Source: Roseburia inulinivorans DSM 16841
Lineage (GTDB): Bacteria > Bacillota > Clostridia > Lachnospirales > Lachnospiraceae
Assembly (NCBI RefSeq): GCF_000174195.1
Contig: NZ_ACFY01000144.1
Span: 1-57,312 of the forward strand
DNA: 57,312 nucleotides
Direction of reading: 5' to 3'
Part shown: positions 44,757 through 54,468 of the stretch, piece after piece
How positions within the stretch are numbered: the first letter of the stretch is position 1
Layout of the letters: each line of letters opens with the position of its first letter
Position numbers and translations under genes: made by a program
The notes under the pieces: generated by a model
Database searches by the model: none
Told to the model about the DNA's origin: nothing
Seen by the model: only the letters and a program-made list of their open reading frames with translations

Positions 44757-45308
44757 TTAAATCTGAATTCTCACGGTTTCATCTTCATTTTCCGGAATAA
44801 CGTTCATTTTCCCTGCACCATATCTTTCCATCAGTGCCATCAGATTTGCTGTTCTGTTATCACGAAACTTGTCATCCGGATCTGCCTTTCGTATGATAAG
44901 CTGTTCGTATAGCTCTTCCACCCCGCCGCGGACATAATCATTGAACATCTTTTTATACTGCTCAAATTCTTCCTTCGTCTGTGCCCCCTGAAAAGCTTTT
45001 TTCACACACTCTTCATCTGTCAGTGTTCCTCTGTAATTCAGCATGATCATCATCTGTAATATAAAATCCAGATTTTCCTTTTCTTTCAACATCTGTTCCG
45101 GGAAAATACTGCTTGTCTCAAATGGCGAATAATCTTCCTCTGCCTTTCTGTCTACACGAAACCCAACAATAGCTGCCGCCACATACAGATCGATCAGTCG
45201 CTTAAAATAAGTACGTTCTGTGTCATCTCTCACCCACAATTCCTGTGCCATCTTTGCATGCTTTCCTTTAAATTCAAACTCTTTCTTAAAAAACTCAAAA
45301 TCAGCCAT
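44757..45308 (-). CDS. Uncharacterised last gene of the defence operon
   Basis: A 183-aa cytoplasmic protein, mainly helical by composition (MADFEFFKKEFEFKGKHAKMAQELWV, YFKRLIDLYVAAAIVGFRVDR, YKKMFNDYVRGGVEELYEQLI). It has no motif I recognise and no clear similarity to DndE, though it follows the DndD-like gene just as dndE does. It starts on the base after the DndD-like stop codon (45309), so the two are translationally coupled and probably form a complex. The tail (ENEDETVRIQI) is acidic. A DNA-binding or accessory role is only an inference from position. Confidence 0.75.
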   Translation of the reverse strand: MADFEFFKKEFEFKGKHAKMAQELWVRDDTERTYFKRLIDLYVAAAIVGFRVDRKAEEDYSPFETSSIFPEQMLKEKENLDFILQMMIMLNYRGTLTDEECVKKAFQGAQTKEEFEQYKKMFNDYVRGGVEELYEQLIIRKADPDDKFRDNRTANLMALMERYGAGKMNVIPENEDETVRIQI

Positions 45309-47327
45309 TTAAAGTTCCTCCATTTTTCTGATCAATGCGAAAGCTTCCTCAGCTTTTTTATCAATACAGTAAGCCGCACCTACATAAGAATCTAAACCTG
45401 TATATTTCCAGTCTTTTTTCAGCATAAAAAGGATCACCTGCTCCGAGACTTCCGGTAATACACCTGCGATCAGTTTGATATTTTCATCTCCCAGTTTTGA
45501 AAAAGGACCATCCAACACGATAGGCAGCGTATCTCCTTCAAGTTCACTGACTCCAAGCTTTTCCGCCTTTTTCTGTCTGCTGTACTCCATAACAGTCACA
45601 ATAAATGCAAAATTACGGGCGATCTTCTCTCCCTCGGAAAGATTTTTTTCTTCCCGGTAGCCACGCTCCGTCTGATAAAGCATTTGTATTTCATACTGTT
45701 CGGTCAGCTGGATCTTTTTATCTTTCGCATTGAACATCTTTTCAAAATTAAGCTGCACATTTTTATTGAGTTCCAGAAATGTTTTCCGCTCTTTCTGTTC
45801 AAATTCTTTTTTCATCTTGGCATAAAGCGCTTCTGCAACTTCCAGACGTGCCCTCCACTTGCGGTTCTCTTCGTTTGCAGCTTCCCTCCTGCGCATGTTG
45901 TTTTCAATATTTTCAATCTCTTTTTTGTAGTTCGAAATTTTTCCTGTACACTCCCCTTTTTCCACACTCGTTTTTTCCATTTCGGAGCGGTAATGTCTTA
46001 ACAATCTTCTTTTTTCTGCGAAATCAAATGACGCATCCATCCGCCGGTTCAAAATTTCAAGCTGATTACAGGTTTCTTCGTAATCGTGGACACTGTCATC
46101 CACATTCTGCGCCATTTCAATTAATTCTTCATAACTTCCATCGGTACGGTTTTTCCAGCGATTTCCGGTTCTCTCAAATTCTCCTAACAGCGATCCGATA
46201 TCGGCAGGCGGAAGATAATTTCTCTGTTCTAAAAGACATTCCAGCTCATGGGAGCCTTCCGTAAGTGGCGTGCCACAGATACATCTGCCTGTCTTAATAA
46301 TGTAATCGATCGTTCCCTGCCGCATATGCGGAATATCCCGTCTCTCCCCGGCAACAGCTTTCACCATTTTCACACACGCTTCAATGAGCGGCTGTGAGAA
46401 CATCATATAGGCTTTGTCACTGATCTGTGACACTAAAGTTTTATAATGATTATTTGCCCTTTTCCTTTGTTCTTCCCTCACAATCTGCAGATTTTTTAAC
46501 TTGCCCTGCAGCATTTCTGTACTCTTATTTTCTTCCAGATATTGTTCGATCTCATCACATTTCTTTTGATAATTTTTTATATTAATATCAATATTCTTAA
46601 CATGCTCCTGTTCTTTTTCAATCATGTGCTCTATCCGCATCCGGTCATTTTCCAACGAATCATACATCATTCCATCACCGGTGATTTTACTTTTGAATTT
46701 TCGGGTGACAGAGTTAGATCCCATATCTTTCAGATGTAAAAGTGCTGCCTGATAGGAGGATAATCCAGTGAGACTATGTACGGATTCTTTGATATTTTCT
46801 CTGACACCGTTGACCGTGACATCACTCCAACGCTCACCATCAAACAGAAAGTAATGAGATAAATTTCTTGGAAATAGTTCATTTATAACATATTCCACCT
46901 GCCTCTCATCTACTTCTGTCACCACATCCGGTGCTTGAAGATCTGCTATCTTCATGGATACTTTTTTCTGAAATTCCCTGCATGTCATCTGTGGATAATT
47001 TCTGCTGTAAATTGTTTTCCGGCAGATCGTATACTGCTTTTCCTCATCGGCAGCCACAATCGTAACGGATACCGCTGCCTTACTGTCTGCATCCATGAAC
47101 GCCAGAACATCATTATTTAAAAGCTGGTAGTCATCTGCATTTTTCCATTTCTCCATATTTACAGCTCCGTATAACCCGAAGCGGAAAGCCTGTGCAATCG
47201 TTGTTTTTCCAACAGTATTATCCCCCAATACTACTGTCACGTTTTTGCCCGGATCACAGCTGAATTCAATCGTGTTTACCCCTTTGTAACGCATAAAATT
47301 TTCCATTGTGATGCTTTTAAACTTCAT
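45309..47327 (-). CDS. DndD-like SMC/Rad50-type ATPase
   Basis: A 672-aa ATPase with Walker A (LGDNTVGKTTIAQAF, about residues 34-48), two long coiled-coil arms around a zinc-hook-like CICG (about 348), the ABC signature (LSEGEKIARNFAFIVT, about 570) and Walker B (LPIVLDGPFSKL, about 600). Length and layout match DndD, the ATPase of DNA phosphorothioation complexes. AAGGAG precedes the ATG. It is followed directly by a 183-aa gene and preceded by a 49-aa gene. It may load or gate the modification machinery on DNA; a role in restriction, as for Rad50-like defence ATPases, is the alternative. Confidence 0.85.
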   Translation of the reverse strand: MKFKSITMENFMRYKGVNTIEFSCDPGKNVTVVLGDNTVGKTTIAQAFRFGLYGAVNMEKWKNADDYQLLNNDVLAFMDADSKAAVSVTIVAADEEKQYTICRKTIYSRNYPQMTCREFQKKVSMKIADLQAPDVVTEVDERQVEYVINELFPRNLSHYFLFDGERWSDVTVNGVRENIKESVHSLTGLSSYQAALLHLKDMGSNSVTRKFKSKITGDGMMYDSLENDRMRIEHMIEKEQEHVKNIDINIKNYQKKCDEIEQYLEENKSTEMLQGKLKNLQIVREEQRKRANNHYKTLVSQISDKAYMMFSQPLIEACVKMVKAVAGERRDIPHMRQGTIDYIIKTGRCICGTPLTEGSHELECLLEQRNYLPPADIGSLLGEFERTGNRWKNRTDGSYEELIEMAQNVDDSVHDYEETCNQLEILNRRMDASFDFAEKRRLLRHYRSEMEKTSVEKGECTGKISNYKKEIENIENNMRRREAANEENRKWRARLEVAEALYAKMKKEFEQKERKTFLELNKNVQLNFEKMFNAKDKKIQLTEQYEIQMLYQTERGYREEKNLSEGEKIARNFAFIVTVMEYSRQKKAEKLGVSELEGDTLPIVLDGPFSKLGDENIKLIAGVLPEVSEQVILFMLKKDWKYTGLDSYVGAAYCIDKKAEEAFALIRKMEEL

Positions 47328-47346
47328 GCTGCTCTCTCCTTTGTCT

Positions 47347-47496
47347 CTACCTTGTTCTTAAGTTATCAATAATTATTTTTTGTATCTCCTCCGACATTTT
47401 CTGGTCTGTCAATGCTTTGCTTCTGAGGTTTCTGCGTTCTGCGCTAAGGACTTCGAAGGTTAATGTATTCAATAATCTTTCATCTATTTCTTTCAT
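47347..47496 (-). CDS. 49-aa DNA-modification-system-associated small protein
   Basis: A short frame of 49 codons (MKEIDERLLNTLTFEVLSAE...) lies between the DUF262 gene and the DndD-like gene. Support: AGGAGA 8 nt upstream of the ATG, a 12-nt gap to the preceding gene, a 19-nt gap to the next, a clean stop, and an amphipathic helix pattern (AERRNLRSKALTDQKMSEEI). Small proteins of this kind accompany DndD-type ATPases in DNA modification loci. It may bridge the ATPase and other subunits. Function unproven. Confidence 0.7.
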   Translation of the reverse strand: MKEIDERLLNTLTFEVLSAERRNLRSKALTDQKMSEEIQKIIIDNLRTR

Positions 47497-47508
47497 CTTG
47501 ACTGTCTC

Positions 47509-49689
47509 CTATAAATACATATTCACACGTTTTTCCACATCCGCTTTTACGCTTCCAAATCTTTTTTCAAGTATCTCAGCTAAATTGGGTTCATTAATTT
47601 CCTTTTTTCCATTAATGTCGATGTGCAAATCATAAACTGAATTATCATTACAATACTTAACGTAATACTCTACTTGATGATTTGAAATTTTTTGATTTGA
47701 ATCTTTTGTAATATAAATAAAATTTAATGGAGAATTAAAGACATTCTTTTTATCATCCCTGCGTTTCTTTTCCATTCCCTTATATGTACTGTCTAATGTA
47801 CCTACAGGAACAATATGATGCTCCTCTAATTTGTCACACACATCTGAAAACACCTGTATCTCTGCATCCGTCATTAAATCCGTGTATGTTTCTGCCAGAT
47901 AAAACTGACATAATGTCTTTCTTACAACTGCTTTTGGAATTACACTTGTTTTCATTAGCAATGTCTCTTTATCAGAAAAGCCCTGCATATGAAACACATT
48001 TTTTTTCATATCCTGAATCCAGTTCTTATCTTCCGGATTCTTAATTATACTTAAGACATGATTGATGTCTTCGATAATATTTTCGCTTTGGTCTTTATCG
48101 TATCTTCCTGAAAATATGGAACACCAATACCACGCTTCTAATATATTTATTATATTTTCGTTCTCATAGAAACTGTCATTTGATAATATGTATCCTAATA
48201 AAACAAGCATGAGATTATAGTTTATTTCCTGTATTTTTCTAATTCCACATCTCACTTGCAAAAAGAAACATGCTCTATCTATTCCTTTACATGCTTTCCC
48301 ATAATTGTTACAGATTTCATCCGATGTTAACGACAATATTTTGTCTCTCTTAATATAAGATAACTCCACTCTATTTTTCTGATAATCAGGAACATAACAA
48401 ATCAGAGACAATACATTCAAAAAAATATCTGTATATTTTTTATTCAATTGATTCTTTTTTTCATCAAAACATCCGAGTCTATCCGATGCCGAGTACATTC
48501 CAATTGTATCTATAAAACATTTGTAATATTTCTTCATCCTGTCTGGGACAATTTTTTCATCGTATTTTTTCGTCCGCTGTATATCATCAACGATTAAATC
48601 AAAAAGATTCTTATTACTTGCAAGCTTCTTTTTTGCAGCTTTAGCTAAAACTAATTCAAATGTGCTTAACGATATGCCACCTATATTTAAGTTTTCATAA
48701 ATATCAATAGCTCTGTTTCTATCTGATTTTGACACTACAATTTGGTGAAGATCCAAATTCGATATACAACATGTCAGATATTGCTTCATCTTATCAGCCC
48801 AATGGGTTTCTCCCATACTGATCCAGCTTTCTTCAAGTTCACTTCGATCCACTTTCTCTGCCTTGATAATTTCTCCCTTATAGTCATCTTCAATATATTT
48901 ATTTACAAATTCCTGCTTCTGACTTTCCGTTGTTAAAATATCAAATTCTTTCTCTATACGGTAACGCACCACTCTTGTTACGATGTCCTTTAAAATATTT
49001 TTCAAACGGGTTTCATTACTTGAATCCCCTTTTCTGTTATTAATCAATAAAAACAAAGGAATATAATAATAATCTTCTTTTAAACAAAAATTTCCTATAT
49101 TCTGTGGTTTTTCAGCATGTGGCGCATAGACTTCCTGTGTTTTTTCATCATAAGAAAAATATACAATATCTTCTCTGATATCCCCTGTCAAAAACTCTGG
49201 AACATCACTTTCCGGACTGGTCATCGCAAACTGTAATTCTTTCAAATGAAACCAGTCTTCTTTTTCATCCAGGTTCTCTACCGATGGTATCCGCAGAAAG
49301 AAACGATTTTGCAGATCAACCGAAATTAGTCTCCTATAATCGGTCATTAGCTTTCCACTACCGGAATAATCATAGAAGAGCTGGTTCGAAAATACATTCG
49401 CTAATGCTGTCATTCTCTGTTGTCCATCTAATAGCACATTTACATTTCTGTTTCCACCAGATGTATCCACTTCATCTTTTCTGCCTAAAATCCTACATCC
49501 AAAATCCTCTGTATCTGCTTCCAAAACAAGAATGCTTCCTATTGGCATTTTAGTTAATACAGATGCAACCAGTCTTTGCTGCATTTCTATATCCCATACA
49601 AAACCTCTCTGAAAATCCGGTAATAACAACTCCTGTTTTTGTATTAATTCAATCATTTCTTTCAAATTTGTTTTTGTATCATTTTTCAT
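47509..49689 (-). CDS. DUF262/HNH effector (SspE/GmrSD-like)
   Basis: A 726-aa protein. The N-terminal DUF262 domain has LLLPDFQRGFVWD (about residues 21-33) and the nucleotide-binding DGQQRMTAL (88-96). A long middle region follows, and the C-terminus carries a DUF1524/HNH-like nuclease with EHHIVPVGTLD (about 622-632) and NVFNSPLNFIYITKDSN (about 655-671). The architecture is that of GmrSD and of SspE, which senses phosphorothioate DNA, hydrolyses nucleotides and nicks phage DNA. AGGAGAGG precedes the start. AT-rich relative to its neighbours. Within an operon of sulfur-modification genes it is the best candidate for the restriction effector. Confidence 0.88.
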   Translation of the reverse strand: MKNDTKTNLKEMIELIQKQELLLPDFQRGFVWDIEMQQRLVASVLTKMPIGSILVLEADTEDFGCRILGRKDEVDTSGGNRNVNVLLDGQQRMTALANVFSNQLFYDYSGSGKLMTDYRRLISVDLQNRFFLRIPSVENLDEKEDWFHLKELQFAMTSPESDVPEFLTGDIREDIVYFSYDEKTQEVYAPHAEKPQNIGNFCLKEDYYYIPLFLLINNRKGDSSNETRLKNILKDIVTRVVRYRIEKEFDILTTESQKQEFVNKYIEDDYKGEIIKAEKVDRSELEESWISMGETHWADKMKQYLTCCISNLDLHQIVVSKSDRNRAIDIYENLNIGGISLSTFELVLAKAAKKKLASNKNLFDLIVDDIQRTKKYDEKIVPDRMKKYYKCFIDTIGMYSASDRLGCFDEKKNQLNKKYTDIFLNVLSLICYVPDYQKNRVELSYIKRDKILSLTSDEICNNYGKACKGIDRACFFLQVRCGIRKIQEINYNLMLVLLGYILSNDSFYENENIINILEAWYWCSIFSGRYDKDQSENIIEDINHVLSIIKNPEDKNWIQDMKKNVFHMQGFSDKETLLMKTSVIPKAVVRKTLCQFYLAETYTDLMTDAEIQVFSDVCDKLEEHHIVPVGTLDSTYKGMEKKRRDDKKNVFNSPLNFIYITKDSNQKISNHQVEYYVKYCNDNSVYDLHIDINGKKEINEPNLAEILEKRFGSVKADVEKRVNMYL

Positions 49690-49703
49690 AACTTTCCCTC
49701 TCC

Positions 49704-50876
49704 TTATCCTTCCGCAATTTCCCTGACTGCATCCACAAGCACATCAATCTCTTCTTTCGTCGTAAACCGTCCCACACTCGCTCTCACCACTCCAAGATAA
49801 CTCACACTTCCAAGATATTTATGAATGAGCGGTGCACACTGGTAACCAGTCCGGACTGCCACATGATAGTCCTGATCCAGGATCATTCCCACTTCCCCTG
49901 CCTGATAGCCTTCCACATTGAAAGACACGATTCCGGCGTGATTTTCCAGATGTTCTGGTAAATACAGAGTCACTCCGAAAATCTTCTTCAACTGTCGTAT
50001 CAGATACTCCGTCATTTCTTTTTCTCTGTCCAAAAAGTAATCTGCATTTTCTTTCAAATATGTCATTCTCTCTTCCAGGGATGCATGCAATCCTGCAATT
50101 GCCACAATATTCGGACTTCCGGGTTCATAGCCAACCGTTCCTTCCTCCGGCATTTCCAGATTCAGTGAATCACTTCCGGTTCCCCCGGCAATCATATGTT
50201 TTAATCTATATTTGGAATGATAGATAAAACCTCCGATTCCAAATGGACCATACAAAGTTTTATGCCCTGCAAACACATAAAAATCAATCGGACTATTTTT
50301 AAGCGAAATAGGAACCAATCCTAATGCCTGTGCACCATCCACAACTACAATTGCTTCATATTCTTTGGCTGACGCTGCTATTTCTTCCACCGGAAGAATA
50401 TAACCTGTAACATTACTCACATGAGACATCACTACCAGATCCGGTTTTTCTCTCATGAACTGAAATCTGATTTTCTCCTGATCCAGTTCCATTCCTTTTT
50501 CATCGAGAGCAAGTTCTGTGATCAAAAAACCATACCTCTTCTGGTATAAAAATAAACTCCGCATAGTTGCGTTATGTTCAAATGGCGAAACATACACAGT
50601 CCGTTTTTTTTTCCAGTCTATTCCACCAAAAATCTCGTTACATGCAAGCGTAGCAGAGGCTGTAAATACAACCTCTGCTACATTCTCTGTCTCCGTCAAT
50701 TCCATGATCTGCTGTCTTGTTTCACTAATAACTTCAGAAGCTTTCCTAGCAAGCGCATAGGCGCCCCTTCCGGCATTGACAGCGTAATCCCGGTTTGCCT
50801 CATCCATTGCCTTATATACATTTTCATGTTTTGGAAATGTCGTTGCCGCATTATCAAAGTAATATACTTTTTCCAT
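49704..50876 (-). CDS. Cysteine desulfurase (DndA/SspA/NifS-like)
   Basis: A 390-aa PLP enzyme of the aminotransferase class V family that takes sulfur from cysteine and holds it as a persulfide. It has YFDNAATTFPKHENV at the N-terminus, the PLP-binding Lys in FAGHKTLYGPFGIGG (about 202) and the active-site Cys in VRTGYQCAPLIHKYLG (about 350). The start at 50876 has GGAG upstream. It sits inside the operon, so it most likely supplies sulfur to the PP-loop enzyme for DNA modification, as DndA and SspA do. A housekeeping role in Fe-S or tRNA thiolation is less likely given the context. Confidence 0.9.
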   Translation of the reverse strand: MEKVYYFDNAATTFPKHENVYKAMDEANRDYAVNAGRGAYALARKASEVISETRQQIMELTETENVAEVVFTASATLACNEIFGGIDWKKKRTVYVSPFEHNATMRSLFLYQKRYGFLITELALDEKGMELDQEKIRFQFMREKPDLVVMSHVSNVTGYILPVEEIAASAKEYEAIVVVDGAQALGLVPISLKNSPIDFYVFAGHKTLYGPFGIGGFIYHSKYRLKHMIAGGTGSDSLNLEMPEEGTVGYEPGSPNIVAIAGLHASLEERMTYLKENADYFLDREKEMTEYLIRQLKKIFGVTLYLPEHLENHAGIVSFNVEGYQAGEVGMILDQDYHVAVRTGYQCAPLIHKYLGSVSYLGVVRASVGRFTTKEEIDVLVDAVREIAEG

Positions 50877-50928
50877 ATCTGTACTCCACATCTTTTTCGT
50901 AATGATCCGGTCTCTTTCTGCCCACCTT

Positions 50929-53900
50929 CTACAATAACTTCCTGATCGCCTGAACCAGAACTGCTACTTTCTGGTTCATCTCCAGCGTATCACCAAAATC
51001 ATCCAGTGCTTCCTCGATCATATTTTGCAGATAAATGCTGGTAGAATCTGTAATTTCTGCATCAAAATACTTCATAACCTCATTTCCCTCTGCATCCTGC
51101 AGAATAAACCTGCTCTTACTGTCAGTGGCAGCAGAGGCATCCTGGATATTCTCAATTTCAATACGTATCTGATGCAGTTCTTCCTGAAATTGCACAATAG
51201 AAGTATCGTTCCAGTCTTCCACATACATATCTGTAACGATCCGGCTCAGTTTCCGCACAATTTCTTCTTCATCATTTGTCGCTAATTGATCTAAATAAGA
51301 CATGAATTTACTGATTCCAGTACTTAATATATACTGTTTTGAAGCCTGACTCTGTCTCTCGTACCATTCGATGAGGCATGCCTTCAGATTCGTATCTTTT
51401 TCCACATGAAATTCTTTTTTTATCTGGATATTGATCTGTGTTAAAAGTTCATCCAGCTTTCCATTCATCTCCGAGACAGCATTTTTTACCCCCACAATTG
51501 CCTGTTCATAATCATCTGTTTCCATCCCATCTGGAATTCTGTCAAAAATCAATTCCCTCGGATTTATCTCTGCACGCTTTAATAAACTTCTGAGTACTTT
51601 TACAATTAAAATGTTCTCACTTGAATAATGATCTGTAACTACCGTATATTGCGGCAATGAACGATACCATTTCTGCATACATGCCGCGATTCCATTGATC
51701 CGGCTTTGTTTTGAGAGTGTAAAGTCTCCCCTCTCGCAGAAAATCTGCTCTAATTCTCTTAAATACCAGTCTTTTGCAGCTGTCTCCGGTTCAATGTACA
51801 ATTCATATTTATCCGGGAACTCATTCACGTTATTTAACGTATCAAAAGAAACTTCTAATTCTTTATTTTTCAGATATATAACGGCCGTTCCTTCTGTATC
51901 CGCCAGCTTTTTTGCCAGAAATAAAGGTATGATCCCTTTTCTTGCACCATAATCTTTTCCCTGCAGACATTTATATAATGTTTCAAAAGAATGTTTTTCT
52001 CCTGCACATTGTTCAAAAAATCTCTCGATCTCATTGCAGACACGATTGCATCCTTCATCATTTTTTGTGTGGACAAATGCTGCACGATATACCATCGCTT
52101 CCGGACTGGTACCTTTCCTATATCCTGCGCAGTCATTTTCATTCAAAAGATTTTTAATCACCTGATTTCTTGCCTTTTTATATTGGGCACCAACACACTC
52201 GATATTCAAAAGCTCATGATTTACCTTAGGAGAATGCCCATAATATTTTTCACATACACTGCTTAAATAATCGTTCCAGTCCGCTGGATTTGTGCAGACC
52301 ACTGTTTCTCCATTTCCTCCAAATACAGCTGTGTTCCGGCTTTCCGGTGAAAAATCCTGTTCTAACACTGTATTTATCTCAAAAACAATATCATCCTCAT
52401 ATAAATTTAATTCCTGAAGCAGTACCACATTATCTTCAATAAATTTTTCATCTTTTTTCAGGCTTCTGACTGCCTCATATTTTAAAGCAAGATTTCTGAC
52501 TGACAGTTTATGGTCTGATACCAGTGCGATCAGTCTGTCATCCGCTAATTTCTGCAGATGTTTTTGTACCTCAATCACATCTGTCTCATCTTCATAAATG
52601 AGGAGTAAGATTTTTCCATCTGCAAATTTTTCTTCAAATAAATATGCACTGTTTTCCAGTTTTAGGAAATCCGAAAGCAGCATGATCTCATACTGAAAAT
52701 ATCTGGTGATTGCAAATTTCTGGTTATACCGCTTCGGCAGTTCGTAGTCCATCTCTGCGCTATCCATAAGGCTTCTGCACAGATCAAATCTGCTTTCCAG
52801 TTCTCCCATGCGGCTTTCGATTGCTTTTTCTATGTCAACCCCAACGTTAGAACGGAACGCATACACCCCAAGGCTTTTTCTATATATAATCAGATCTTTC
52901 TCCACTAACTGCTGCATTGCATGTTGAAATTCTTTTTCTTCACATCCCAGTGAAAGTCTGAATATCTCCTCTTTTGCAGGCAGTTCTTCCTCTTTATGGA
53001 TCATCCGGATAATCGCAATCGTCTTTAGTATCCGGATTTCCAGATCCTCTGACACTTGTGAAATCGCATATTCTGCTTTCATCCATTCATTATGGATCTG
53101 CGGAAGATCCGTATTGTCCCGAAACAGATTTTTAAAATAATCATAAATTTTATTGATCCCGATAAAGTCCTCTTTTCCTTTTTGCAAGAGCCAACTTAAA
53201 CTGCCCTGTTCCTCTTCCGCCAGAAATGTAAAAATTGTCCGCTCGTTCTGCGCCACTTTTTCCGAAATGCAAAGCAGTGCATAAGCCGTCAACGGCAATA
53301 ACGGATAACATCCTTTTCCAAGGATTTCCTGATATTCGCTCTGTTCAAACAGCTTTTGGAAACATGGCAGATAATATGTTTTCTCCACAATATCTCCATA
53401 AACGGACTGATTTTTCCACTCTTTGTATGCTTCTGAAAAGTCCGGTTCTTTTTTCTCAATGGTATCTGCGATCAATTCATAATTATTTTGTGCTGATACA
53501 ATAAAATCAATTTCCTTAATTCTTCCCTCCACACCGCGGAAAGAATTTTTGACCGATTTATCAATCGTTTTTCTATAATCATGAATACTTTTATGTGCAA
53601 CCAGTGTAAAAATCATCTGACCTTTCGAAGCATTCACCAGTTCGCACATATCCTGTAACGTTTTCATATCATTTGAAAAATGCTCTGCCCCATGTCCCTC
53701 TAAATATTTACTGAATTCATCAAAAACCAGGAACATGCCGGCATAACCTTTTTCTTCCACCAAAATTCTGTTGATCTGCTGATAAATGCGGACAGTATCC
53801 AGTTGCATCATCGGCTGGAATTGACTTCCTGCCGTCAGTTTTGGATAGGTTTCCGTAAAAAAGTCCAGACTTCCCTGTTCCTGCTTTTCAAGCTGCATAC

Positions 53901-54468
53901 AGAAATCATCCATCACATATCCTGCCTGCTCTGCCATCTTTTCAAACGCCACATATGTTTCCGGATATTCTTTCTTCCATTTTTCAATAACCTTAACTGC
54001 CTCTGAATAATAATCCGCAGGTGCGAGATCCCGTAATTCTTCGCGGTTTAATGCTTCCTGAAGTGCATAAATAAAACTCTGATTTAAATCTGTGCCCGGA
54101 ACAGAATTCACTAATACCGGCAGATATTTATTTTCCTGTTTGATCCACTGTCTGATTTCATCTGTTAACTGTGGATCAATTTTTTCTATTTTTTCTAAAA
54201 TCACCTGATTTTGATTCATACTTCCGTGAAGTAATGCTAAAAGCACCAATAACAGATGTGATTTTCCTTTTCCATAAGGTCCTATTAAAACAGAGGCACT
54301 CTCCCCTGATTTTCCTGATACGATATTCCAATAACGTTTTAAAATTGCAATAGAAGAACGCGTTGGAATATAACTTCCAATGCGTTCATAATTATCCAGA
54401 TCAAGCTGTAAATTTACAGACTTCTGAAAGGAATGATTAATTTGTATCAGTTTCATCAAACGGTTCAT
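50929..54468 (-). CDS. Large P-loop ATPase of the defence operon (BrxC/PglY-like)
   Basis: A 1179-aa ATPase. The N-terminus has a segment before Walker A (IPTRSSIAILKRYWN), Walker A (LIGPYGKGKSHLLLVLLALL, about residues 61-80), Walker B (MFLVFDEFSKYLEGH, about 240) and sensor 1-like FTLVAHKS. The remaining 850 residues contain winged-helix-like and helical segments with no motif that I can name. Size and N-terminal layout resemble the large ATPases of BREX and related loci (BrxC/PglY), but similarity could not be tested. The start at 54468 (GGAG upstream) overlaps the DUF4007 gene by 32 nt, so the two are coupled. It may act as a motor or scaffold for modification and restriction. Confidence 0.75.
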   Translation of the reverse strand: MNRLMKLIQINHSFQKSVNLQLDLDNYERIGSYIPTRSSIAILKRYWNIVSGKSGESASVLIGPYGKGKSHLLLVLLALLHGSMNQNQVILEKIEKIDPQLTDEIRQWIKQENKYLPVLVNSVPGTDLNQSFIYALQEALNREELRDLAPADYYSEAVKVIEKWKKEYPETYVAFEKMAEQAGYVMDDFCMQLEKQEQGSLDFFTETYPKLTAGSQFQPMMQLDTVRIYQQINRILVEEKGYAGMFLVFDEFSKYLEGHGAEHFSNDMKTLQDMCELVNASKGQMIFTLVAHKSIHDYRKTIDKSVKNSFRGVEGRIKEIDFIVSAQNNYELIADTIEKKEPDFSEAYKEWKNQSVYGDIVEKTYYLPCFQKLFEQSEYQEILGKGCYPLLPLTAYALLCISEKVAQNERTIFTFLAEEEQGSLSWLLQKGKEDFIGINKIYDYFKNLFRDNTDLPQIHNEWMKAEYAISQVSEDLEIRILKTIAIIRMIHKEEELPAKEEIFRLSLGCEEKEFQHAMQQLVEKDLIIYRKSLGVYAFRSNVGVDIEKAIESRMGELESRFDLCRSLMDSAEMDYELPKRYNQKFAITRYFQYEIMLLSDFLKLENSAYLFEEKFADGKILLLIYEDETDVIEVQKHLQKLADDRLIALVSDHKLSVRNLALKYEAVRSLKKDEKFIEDNVVLLQELNLYEDDIVFEINTVLEQDFSPESRNTAVFGGNGETVVCTNPADWNDYLSSVCEKYYGHSPKVNHELLNIECVGAQYKKARNQVIKNLLNENDCAGYRKGTSPEAMVYRAAFVHTKNDEGCNRVCNEIERFFEQCAGEKHSFETLYKCLQGKDYGARKGIIPLFLAKKLADTEGTAVIYLKNKELEVSFDTLNNVNEFPDKYELYIEPETAAKDWYLRELEQIFCERGDFTLSKQSRINGIAACMQKWYRSLPQYTVVTDHYSSENILIVKVLRSLLKRAEINPRELIFDRIPDGMETDDYEQAIVGVKNAVSEMNGKLDELLTQINIQIKKEFHVEKDTNLKACLIEWYERQSQASKQYILSTGISKFMSYLDQLATNDEEEIVRKLSRIVTDMYVEDWNDTSIVQFQEELHQIRIEIENIQDASAATDSKSRFILQDAEGNEVMKYFDAEITDSTSIYLQNMIEEALDDFGDTLEMNQKVAVLVQAIRKLL

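Noticed and set aside
44757..45308. Calling the 183-aa protein DndE
   Set aside because: Only position supports it; length and sequence do not match the DndE pattern that I know.
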